This document shows, one piece after another, positions 56,775 through 64,000 of a stretch of DNA of 64,000 bases; position 1 is the stretch's first letter; each line of letters begins with the position of its first letter. The notes beneath the pieces were generated by a model. It was given only the letters and a program-made list of their open reading frames with translations. It ran no database searches and was not told where the DNA came from. A program made the position numbers and the translations under genes. The stretch is from Rattus norvegicus (Eukaryota > Chordata > Mammalia > Rodentia > Muridae). The stretch spans positions 48,927,725 through 48,991,724 of the forward strand of contig NC_086031.1 of the NCBI RefSeq assembly GCF_036323735.1, in the 5' to 3' direction.

Positions 56775-59700
56775 CAAACATTCCACTGGTTTCTGTACTG
56801 AGGCTGATGTCTGAAGGTCACAGTGCCTCATCAGTTCACCCTACCATAGGAGAATATGTAGATGACTTTGCTTGACTTCTCCCTATCTTTGGTTCACAAA
56901 GTCAGGTTCCTATGTAGCTCTTTTCTCCCCACTTACACATGTAAACATCTGTTAAGAGTTTCCCAGAGGACTGGAAGATTATGGTGCTGCACTTGACCTG
57001 GACAACTTCAGAGCAGGTGGAAGGCCAGAGTGTACCCACAGAGTCCTGGCATTTCCTTCCTTCTCTACCTTTCATTCCCCACCTGCCCATGCCCTCCAGA
57101 AAGGATTTCAGCGACTCTTTGAAATCAAAACGCATAAATGAAATACAGGAGGTGAGACCTACAGACTGTCTGAGGCTGGGAAAGTCACGGCCAAGGTGTT
57201 AAGTAACCACTCTTCAAATGAAGAGGAAATCGAATCTGGCTGAAACAGCAGCTCCTGGCTTTCTTTCTGCTCCTTTGCTTTCACAGGAAGTGGGGGGCCC
57301 TGCCCCCAGCTCCCATTACAGGCGGCGGCAGGCAGCCCACTAACTCAACAGGCCTCTGGTTCTCCAAGACCTAAGCCTAGCGGAAAGTTTCACCTTGTGG
57401 AAGGAAATTTCCATTTCTCTTTCCAGCCCCCTATTACTCCCCCAAGGACTACGCAGCAGACATCCGGGACTGTCCCTGGGGCTAGCTGTCTGCTGGCCCT
57501 GCTAGTTAGCGGGCTCCTCCTCCTCTTCCTCTTCTTCCTCTTCCTCCTCTTCCTCCTCTTCCTCCTCCTCCTTGGAGTCTGTACCCTCTTTAGGAGATGC
57601 TTCTGTTTCCCTTCACTAGGAGGGATGTTCTCAGAGATCCCCAGACACTACAGGATTTGACTTCCATAATCTGTGTTCTAGATTATATAATGGCACTGTC
57701 CCCACTGACTAGCGCATTTTGCCTCACACCCATTGAGAACTGTATTATCTGTTTTTACTGAAAGATAAGGAACTTAAGCTCAGGTTAAAACGTGTATATG
57801 GTATCATTGGGGTTGGACTGAGTTCTGTCTACACTGTAACACCAGCATGAGATGCTGTGAGTGGGCCTCATGTAGCCCAGACTAGCATTAACCTGGTTAT
57901 GGAGATGATGCTGACTTTGAACACCTGAACCTCCTGCCTTCCCCTTGGGCCTGCTGGATTCCTGGTGTGTGGCAGCACCACACCCAGATTTAGATTCAAT
58001 TTTTCTTGTTCAGCTTCTCTGAGATACTAGAAGTTCAAGATGGAAAATGAAATCTTAACAGGCCGGACTCCTTTCTCTATCCTAACTGTACTTGCAGTTG
58101 AGAACACAGGGCCTGGAGAGAGGAAAGCACCCTTCTTTCCCTTCTCCCAAGACAGACTTTATAGACAACCCCTCAGACGCCCTCCCCCCGCCACCTACTT
58201 CCAACTTTCTCTTTACCCCAACTCTTCCAGAAGTAGATATATCTGGTTCAAGACAACCTGTTCACTCAGCAGGGCCACGTACTCAGCGGACATTTAAATT
58301 TCACACTTGAACCCACCGGAAGAACGGAGGCAAAGGGCACCCATCCCTGGGAGCAATACTCCCTTGCAATGTTCCATTGAATTCTAGTTGGTACACAGAA
58401 TAAGCCCACACACACACTGAAAACAAGTTTAGCTCAATTAATTTAATACTATCATCATTAGCTGCTGTGCTAATTCACTGACTTCTGAGAACAACCCAAG
58501 GGTGAAGGGCTGCAAGGGGTGGCCACTAAGGCAACGTGGTGACCCATGGGACAGGGAGAGTCGGAGAGGGCTGCATGAGGGCGCTGCAAACACCGGGGAG
58601 GTGTTGACATCCCCATCCCCCTCCTTATGATCATTCGTTTTTTTTTTTGTTTTTTTTTGTTTTTATTTTCTTTTTTTCAGAGCTGGGGACCGAACCCAGG
58701 GCCTTGCGCTTGCTAGGCAAGCGCTCTACCACTGAGGTAAATCCCCAACCCCACGATCATTCGGGGTTTTTTTTGTTTTTGTTTTTGTTTTTGTTTTTGT
58801 TTTTGTTTTTGTTTTTTTGGTTCTTTTTTTCGGAGCTGGGGATCGAACCCAGGGCCTTGCGCTTCCTAGGCAAGCGCTCTACCACTGAGGTAAATCCCCA
58901 ACCCCACGATCATTCGTTTTTAACAAGTGTCTTGAGTGTGCAGACAGTGGGACGCTTCCTTCCAGGTCACAAGGATCCCCACTCATACTTCTCTAAACCT
59001 ACCTTCTAGGGCCCTCTCCTCAGTCCCCAACGCCCGCAGCCCAGAGTCCCCAGGCACTCACAGTGGTTCTCAGCTTGTCCAGCAAGGAGACCCAGGGGCC
59101 TCTTTGGTGCCTCTTCTTCCTCTGCATGAAAGTCCTCGGCCTGCCACTGCCCAGAGGTCTTGAAGAAGTTGGCACAGAGGCCATAGGCACAGCACTGGTA
59201 GGCGTAAGGCACCTCCAGGATCCTACAGTCGGGGAGAGGCTGCCTTAGTGTGTTTGGGATTTAAAACCCTAGTGTGGATACCCTCAGCACATGGTCTTCA
59301 ACCCCAGAGCCCCCCCCCCCCGTTCCCTCTAGGGCAGTGGCTCTCAACCTTCCTAATGCTGACCCCTGTAAAGGGGTCATTCCACCCCAAAAGGGTTGGA
59401 GACCACAGGTTGAGAGAACCACAACTCTAGATGTTTCCTTAGGGGAGTCTTGAAGCCTGATTCCCGATCCCAAAGCGCTCTGGAGAGGTTGTAGTCTCCT
59501 TTAAATCATTGCTTGACTGAGAGGGAGAGAGAAGCCTTCTGCCTGTGATTCAGAAATACCACAGCAGGCTCTGAGGTGGGAACAGATTCCCCAAGGTCAC
59601 ACAGAACCCGGAGCACTCTGCTCCTCCTCAGCCGTAACTCTTGTCTAGTATTTAAGGAGGCAACAAGGAGGCAGAGGCTGGGATGTGACCCAACAAGCGA

Positions 59701-60340
59701 ACACTGGCCTGGCAGGCACATGACCCTTGCATTTGGTACCAAGTCCTGGGGAAGGGGGACATGGAGTCTTTTTCTTTTTCTTTCTCCCTTTTCCTACTTT
59801 GTCTTCCCTTCCCTCCTCTCCTCTCCTTTTCTTCTCTCTCTCTCTCCATCCTTTTCTTTGTCTTCCAAGACAGGGTCTCATGTGACCCAGACTGGCCACA
59901 GACTTCACCTATATAGAGCCAAGGATAACCTCGAACCGCTCATCTTCTTCCTCCTACCTCCCACATCTGTAGACCTAGCTAAAGAAAGCAGCTAGCTTTC
60001 TTTAAGTCTGTGTGTGTATGTACATGTTCCTATGCACACAAGCAGAGACCAGAAGAGGGTGTCAAGCACCCTCCTCCATTACTCTCTATTTCATTGAGAA
60101 AAGGTTTCTCCCTGAACTCAGCCAGTTTTCTTGGCTAAGCTAGAAGCCAGCAAACTCAGGCCATCTTCCTGTCTCCGTACTCCCCAGAGGTGGGATTAGA
60201 GGCATGTATGGGATACCAGCTTATTATATAGGTGCTGTGATCTAAACGTCTATTATCATAACTGCACGGCCAGAGCTCTGAACTACGGAGCCATCTCTCC
60301 AGCCTCTATTTCCTTCCTTCCTTCCTTCCTTTTCTTTTTT

Positions 60341-60378
<38 letters not shown>

Positions 60379-63252
60379 GTTCTTTTTTTCGGAGCTGGGG
60401 ACCGAACCCCTTTTCTTTTTTTAAAAAAGTCACAATTTCCCCAGTGACTCTTCACCCTTGTCTTCTGTGAAACCAACACCCTGTCCCCTGCCCAGCTCCT
60501 GGCATAACAGAACTGCATTTTGTGCCCTCTGAGGGTGAGGACAGATGCCTTGGGCATCTCATTAGCTTGCAGCAGACAAGGCTTGGGCCACACAGGCTGC
60601 TCTGCTGCCGCCACTTCATGGAGGGAGCCTGGATGTCATTAGCACCAGGGACTGGCCGTGCAGCTCGCTTTCCGCTCATCAGTGCCCTGGGCTCTGCCCT
60701 GATTCTGTGCCTCAGACGATGCCTATTTGAGGATGGGATCTCCAGGCTGTGGAGAACGAGGCAAGGAATCGGGAGGGCTAAAGAACCTCTGCTCAGCTCA
60801 CTCCCTTCCCCTCAGGCCCCAGGGCCCGTAGACTGGTGGTTGGGGTGGGGGTGGAGGAGATAAGAAGAAAGAGAGTCATGTCCCTGATTAGCTGACAGAG
60901 CAGTGGAGCCAAACTCTAAGCTACCAGGCTATTCTCAGGGTGAGACCCTGCGGCTTTTTCAGTTTCTCTGTTCTCAGGGTGTCTGGTACACACCTCCTCC
61001 AGCATAGGGCAAGCCAAGCTCTCACCTCAGTTTGGGGAAACTGTCCTTGGAGAAGGCCTGAGACAGGGCCAAGTTCCCCTTGAGCTTCAGGTGCATCAGG
61101 CCTCCCAGCCCAGCCAGGGGCAGTGTGGTCAGCTGGTTGTCAGTCAGGTCCCTAGGACAGTGGATGATCAGGGTTATTGGCAGTCCGTGGGACCGTTGAG
61201 GGGTTTGTTGAGGGTGTGGCCAGTGTGCCTGGGATGAAGCCAGAGGAAAGGAGCAAAGAGCAGAAGACAAACGTGGGACAGTACGTGCTCTGAGGCTTAG
61301 GGGTTTCTAGAGACCCCTTCTGTTACCTCAGCCAATGATTCATTCAATAAACCTTGGGTAACAGCTACGAGGCTCTCCTAAATGAATGTCAAATTGTCCT
61401 AATCTATAAGTAACAGAGCCCCACAACTGTAGCTTCCGTGTCTGGGTCCCATCTAGGAACCATTGCTCACTGCCCTGGGAGACCCCTCTGTTATTTGCCT
61501 ATATCCCACGTATTCCCTTTGCTTCTCTCCAATGATCGGATGGGTAGGACAGAGCTGGTCATCCAGCCCCAAGCAGGCATTGGATCATCCACTCCCCTTG
61601 CAGACACCGCCTGGTAGCCAGCGGTGAGGATATACACAACCTCTGCTGGAGACTTTATTAGACCAAGCCAGGAGTCCAAGGCAAACACTAGGACCACAGA
61701 CTGTGCGTCGTGGAAACAGTCCTGGACTGGCAGGCAGGAAACCTGGCGCTGTCACCAACTCACTGTGTAACCAAAGAGAGCCACAAATCTGCCCAAGTTC
61801 CAATGGCCTCATCTTTCAAAGGATAAAAATATCTGTCCTGCCTATCTGGCAAGAGTATGGCAAATAGAGAGGAGATGGAGGTGAGAATTTTACAAGACCA
61901 AGGCCCAGAGCCCAGAGAGCCACAGAGTAGGGAGGGGGACTGCATGCACATGGGAATCATGACAGATCCTTAAGTAGGCTTCTCCTCCTAGACCTTGGAG
62001 AAGTCACCGGTGTTGTAAAGGTCTGTGGCTGGATAATGACCAAGGCCAGAGGCTTTGAGGAGTCTTTGTGTTAGTCAGAAAGGTCTCCATGTAGGTGGGA
62101 ATGCCTTTGGGACACACAGCATGGCAGGCAGGGAGGGTGCCAGCTCCTCCTTGGGTAGGAACCCGTGTATAGCTGGTAACCTGTCCCACACAGTATGCGG
62201 CAACCAGGTCAGAAGCTCTTTTCAGCCTGACACAAAGACCATGCACCAGCCCTGCACACTTTCTGCCTGAATCCTAGTAGACTTAAAGATCCCGTGGGTC
62301 CCTCCTGCCTTGCAGCTCTCTGAGACCCTGGTTCTCCATCAACCATCATCCTCTTGAATTGAGAAGTTCAGACACATATGTCCTCTTTGTTGGTGAATGT
62401 GGAGGATATAGGGGCCAGGGGAGAGGGGAGGGGAGGGGGCACAATGTGGACCAAGGCTGCCAAAACATTGCAGAACGTTAGCAGATATTTCAGGGTTTGC
62501 AGGAAGCAGGCTTTCTGTTTACCAGGCCTCACAGTGTGTCAAACATACAGTTAGAATGATTGATTAAGGCCTCTCAGACCTCCCCGTGATGTATGGTGAA
62601 ACACTTGTACAAGTCCCTGCTCAGTGGTGGTGGCCCTCCTGTATCACCAACCAGCCCACAGTCCTGCCCGACCCTCGGCATTCTGGAAGAGAGTCCAAGG
62701 AGTACTTACAGCTTAACCAAGGATCGAAGGGTTGAGAAAGCCTCGGGGTGAATGGCACGGATGGCATTCCAACTCAGATCTCTGCGAGCAGAAAGCAGGC
62801 AGTAGGAGAGAGCAGGGACACAAAGGAAAGGCATTGTCTCTATGCTGGGCCTATCTTGGGCTTGTTCTCACATACTTTCCATCTGACCTTCCCAGGCAGC
62901 AGTGGCTTGAAGCCTTTGGGGGAAGGTTCTTACTGCTGCCTAGTTCCCAACCTGGTTGTAGGCTCTGGAATGGAACCATCATGTTGGTTCCAGAGCCTCA
63001 GAACTCCCTGGGTAATGAGGAAGTGGTGTGCATGTGCGTGCGTGCGTGTGAAGGGACTGTGGAAAAGAAATAAACATACATGTCATGAGTATTTAAAGTG
63101 GACACATGAGCTATGGAAATGACGTTGGCAGGGACACGGGGGTCCTCCAGATCCCACCCCTGGGTGCTACAGGTACTCACAGAGCTTGCAAGGAACTCAG
63201 CTGGCTGAAGGTATCTGCACCAATTTCCCAGATCCGGTTATGCTGGAGGCCA
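51780..63252 (-). CDS. Lgr6: Lgr6, leucine-rich repeat G-protein-coupled receptor 6 (last six exons, 5' part outside window)
   Basis: R-spondin receptor at the plasma membrane that potentiates Wnt/beta-catenin signalling and marks epithelial stem cells. In transcript order the exons here are 63252-63181, 62781-62710, 61151-61026, 59222-59062, 55512-55432 and 53029-51780. All have AG/GT borders and join in phase. They encode the last leucine-rich repeats ([37 protein letters not shown]), the cysteine-rich cap ([13 protein letters not shown]), a linker ([17 protein letters not shown]) and the seven-helix domain ending ...LFASHL. LGR6 rather than LGR4 or LGR5 is chosen because the helices and the C-tail ([19 protein letters not shown]) agree with LGR6 as I know it. 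The first exons (signal peptide and N-terminal repeats) lie to the right of 64000. Confidence 0.97.
53565..53680 (+). mobile_element. B1-like SINE
   Basis: gttcgcatcggtaatcccaa, ggaagctgaggcaggacagg and gagtttgaggccagcctgag, with an A/C tail. Confidence 0.75.
54520..54685 (-). mobile_element. B1 SINE
   Basis: gaaacaggttctcactatgt, ctagctgtcctggaactcga, gaccaggctggcctcaaact, gtgctgggattaaaggcaca. Confidence 0.93.
54970..55094. repeat. Compound (TG)n(AG)n(TG)n microsatellite
   Basis: About 27 TG units, ten AG units at 55025-55044, then another long TG run with one GG interruption. Confidence 0.97.
55432..55512 (-). CDS. Lgr6: Lgr6 exon encoding the juxtamembrane linker
   Basis: 81 bases between ttctcag and gtgaga. 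Acidic stretch [13 protein letters not shown] followed by [13 protein letters not shown]. The phases fit the flanking exons. Confidence 0.95.
55890..56050 (+). mobile_element. 5'-truncated L1 3' end with target-site duplication
   Basis: gaacacctttatagacaaag, tccaggaaacctggaaaggg and aataatatttgaaatgtaaa match the 3' end of young rodent L1, followed by an A tail. The repeat gaagaatgttgg flanks it at 55878-55889 and 56051-56062. Confidence 0.88.
56065..56310 (+). mobile_element. B1 SINE with purine-rich extension
   Basis: B1 (gtggtacacacctttagtcc; ctcaggaggctgagacaggt) to an A tail at about 56198, then GGA/GGGA-rich purines to 56310. Confidence 0.8.
56715..56773. repeat. (CA)n microsatellite
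   Basis: About 28 uninterrupted CA units. Confidence 0.98.
57512..57574. repeat. (CCT/CTT)n pyrimidine repeat
   Basis: Alternating CCT and CTT triplets (ctcctcctcctcttcctctt). Leu/Phe-rich frame over it is an artefact. Confidence 0.95.
58638..58753 (-). mobile_element. ID SINE, first of a pair
   Basis: T/G-rich reversed tail, then cagagctggggaccgaaccc, gcgcttgctaggcaagcgct and ctaccactgaggtaaatccc. Preceded by tgatcattcg at 58628-58637 and followed by cgatcattcg at 58754-58763. Confidence 0.95.
58764..58908 (-). mobile_element. ID SINE, second of a pair, with (TTTTTG)n tail
   Basis: Reversed tail of six to seven TTTTTG units, then cggagctggggatcgaaccc, gcgcttcctaggcaagcgct and ctaccactgaggtaaatccc. 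Bounded by cgatcattcg at 58754-58763 and 58909-58918. Confidence 0.95.
59062..59222 (-). CDS. Lgr6: Lgr6 exon encoding the cysteine-rich cap
   Basis: 161 bases from acceptor cgactgtag to donor gtgagt. Encodes [16 protein letters not shown], then [16 protein letters not shown], an acidic stretch and [14 protein letters not shown]. The paired cysteines are those of the C-terminal LRR cap and hinge. Confidence 0.96.
59335..59424. mobile_element. Short hAT-type (Charlie) DNA transposon relic
   Basis: Terminal inverted repeats cagtggctctcaacc (59335) and ggttgagagaaccac near 59424 fit hAT-Charlie ends. Imperfect 8-base duplications flank them (ctctaggg at 59327 and ctctagat at 59425). Internal gacccctgtaaaggggtcat matches the rodent family often called URR1. 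The name is from memory. Confidence 0.8.
59995..60305 (-). mobile_element. B3-like SINE
   Basis: tgtgtgtgtatgtacatgtt, gcagagaccagaagagggtg, a B1-like interruption, then gcacggccagagctctgaac and ggagccatctctccagcctc. Confidence 0.6.
60317..60409 (-). mobile_element. 5'-truncated ID SINE with very long T run
   Basis: About 35 T residues (reversed tail), ggttctttttttcggagctg and gggaccgaacccc, then the element stops. Only about 20 bases of the ID body survive. Confidence 0.85.
61026..61151 (-). CDS. Lgr6: Lgr6 exon encoding late leucine-rich repeats
   Basis: 126 bases from acceptor tgtcctag to donor gtgaga. Encodes [17 protein letters not shown], then [19 protein letters not shown] and SFPKLR. 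Confidence 0.96.
61152..62709 (-). other. Lgr6 intron containing a MIR
   Basis: 1.6 kb with a MIR at 61715-61880 and a G-rich stretch at 62410-62440. 61160-61710 and 61890-62700 otherwise show nothing I recognise. Confidence 0.75.
61715..61880 (+). mobile_element. MIR SINE
   Basis: gtcctggactggcaggcagg, gctgtcaccaactcactgtg and taac, then gcccaagttccaatggcctc, atctttcaaaggataaaaat and tgcctatctggc follow the MIR consensus order (tRNA-like head, core, tail). Confidence 0.75.
62710..62781 (-). CDS. Lgr6: Lgr6 exon, single leucine-rich repeat (72 bp)
   Basis: Acceptor gctcgcag, donor gtaagt. Encodes [18 protein letters not shown], then RSLVKL. 72 bases is exactly one 24-residue LRR. Confidence 0.96.
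62782..63180 (-). other. Lgr6 short intron between two LRR exons
   Basis: 399 bases with GT-AG borders on the minus strand. No repeat or other element recognised. Confidence 0.85.
63181..63252 (-). CDS. Lgr6: Lgr6 exon, single leucine-rich repeat (72 bp), most 5' exon in window
   Basis: Acceptor ctactctag, donor gtgagt. Encodes [18 protein letters not shown], then SSLQAL. Exact 24-residue repeat. Confidence 0.96.
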
Positions 63253-64000
63253 CTAGAGTAGCAAGAGAGACTAGATGAGCCTGCAGGCCCAGACTCTGGC
63301 TCTGATCCACGCCCCTCAAGCAGTGGAAGGAAGAAAGGAGAGCCCCCCACTTCTCCTGGCACAGGAAAAAAGGCGCAGCCCGCGGAAGTCACCAGAATTA
63401 AAGGGAACACAAGGGGATCCGGTTGCCTTGGGTAAGTGGGTCAGGAGACAAAGCCACAAAACCATCCCTGTGGCCCAAAAGGGAGTCAGCTTCCAGGGTT
63501 CCCACCGGGTCTGGCTCCTGGCCCAGATGAAGTGCCCCCCACTTTCCCCTGACAGCCATGGGTTCTACAGATCCGAGCCTAGCAGCAGGCATTGTCCAGC
63601 CCCTGGGTAATCAAGTGACTGCATTGAATTGAGAAGCAGAGTTTAGTAGACTTATTGTCTGACTAGGAGATAGAGCCTGGACCCCAACAATGTCAAAGTC
63701 ATTGTTACTCAGACAAACCGGACAAACCCAGATATATCTTCCCTGTCATGGCGCCATAAAGCATTGCCCTGCCTAGAATTGGGGGCAGCCACACAGAACT
63801 CAGACGGCATAGTAGTTTAAGGAAACTGGAGATGGGCAATGGGGATCAGAGATATTTTAAAGTGAGCTTTTCCTTGTGAGGCTCATGTGTAACCACGCAT
63901 ATCTTTGTATTTGTGAGCACACATGTACGTGTGAATGTTGATGAGCAAAACATGGGAAAACATGCCCCCAAACCTAGGCTGCTACCAGTTCCTCTGAAGA
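63253..64000 (-). other. Lgr6 intron (partial) at the right edge
   Basis: No further LRR exon (LxxLxLxxN pattern with splice sites) found on the minus strand. No recognisable repeat. Confidence 0.7.

Larger units (their letters stand above)
55513..59061 (-). other. Lgr6 intron between the cap and linker exons
   Basis: 3.5 kb with a short L1, B1-like copies (56065-56185, 56325-56455, 56490-56660), purine tract 56186-56310, CA repeat, a pyrimidine repeat at 57512-57574, a possible MIR tail at 57745-57800 (taaggaacttaagctcaggt), and two ID elements. 55520-55870, 56820-57500 and 58000-58620 show nothing I recognise. Confidence 0.75.
59223..61025 (-). other. Lgr6 intron with hAT element, B3 and truncated ID
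   Basis: Contains the hAT-type element (59335-59424), a possible MIR-type fragment at about 59560-59610 (ccccaaggtcacacagaacc), pyrimidine-rich sequence 59760-59860, a diverged minus-strand B1-like stretch 59865-59990, a B3-like SINE 59995-60305 minus and a truncated ID. 60420-61025 shows nothing I recognise. Confidence 0.75.

Noticed and set aside
4105..58908. Recurrent peptide of the type [17 protein letters not shown] in many short frames.
   Set aside because: It is the translation of ID SINEs in the minus orientation, not a protein family.

Overview
This window is mammalian nuclear DNA from a murid rodent, most likely rat (Rattus). It holds spliced vertebrate genes with GT-AG introns, dense B1, B2 and B3/B4 SINEs, and about ten copies of the tRNA-derived ID SINE (four of them with clear target-site duplications), a load typical of rat. 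The gene set and order (Ppp1r12b, Ube2t, Lgr6) match the human 1q32.1 neighbourhood. I infer the syntenic rat segment but could not check the chromosome.

Layout. 1-20744 lies in the large first intron of Ppp1r12b (minus strand). It contains a broken Gapdh retropseudogene (about 675-2690), many SINEs, a truncated U6 retrocopy at 13258, a nested transposon stack at 15.3-17.6 kb holding a roughly 960-bp CCTG array, and a 335-bp purine tract. 20745-21035 is Ppp1r12b coding exon 1 in a CpG-rich promoter. 21.3-27.3 kb is the intergenic space between divergent Ppp1r12b and Ube2t. Ube2t (plus strand) runs from a CpG/CCAAT promoter at about 27.3 kb to its poly(A) signal at 37923; all seven exons are present and encode 204 residues. 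38-48.4 kb is repeat-rich intergenic DNA between the convergent 3' ends of Ube2t and Lgr6. 48.5-64 kb is the 3' part of Lgr6 (minus strand): a probable long 3' UTR, the terminal exon encoding the whole seven-helix domain, and five upstream exons encoding the last leucine-rich repeats, the cysteine-rich hinge and the linker. The N-terminal exons lie beyond the right edge.

Function. The three genes are neighbours by synteny and do not form a pathway. Ppp1r12b is a myosin phosphatase targeting subunit, Ube2t is the E2 ubiquitin-conjugating enzyme of the Fanconi anaemia pathway, and Lgr6 is an R-spondin receptor that potentiates Wnt signalling. No new gene system was found. The observations most worth checking are the higher-order CCTG array, the tailless U6 retrocopy with its duplicated target site, short upstream ORFs in Ube2t and Ppp1r12b, and the paired ID insertions in an Lgr6 intron.
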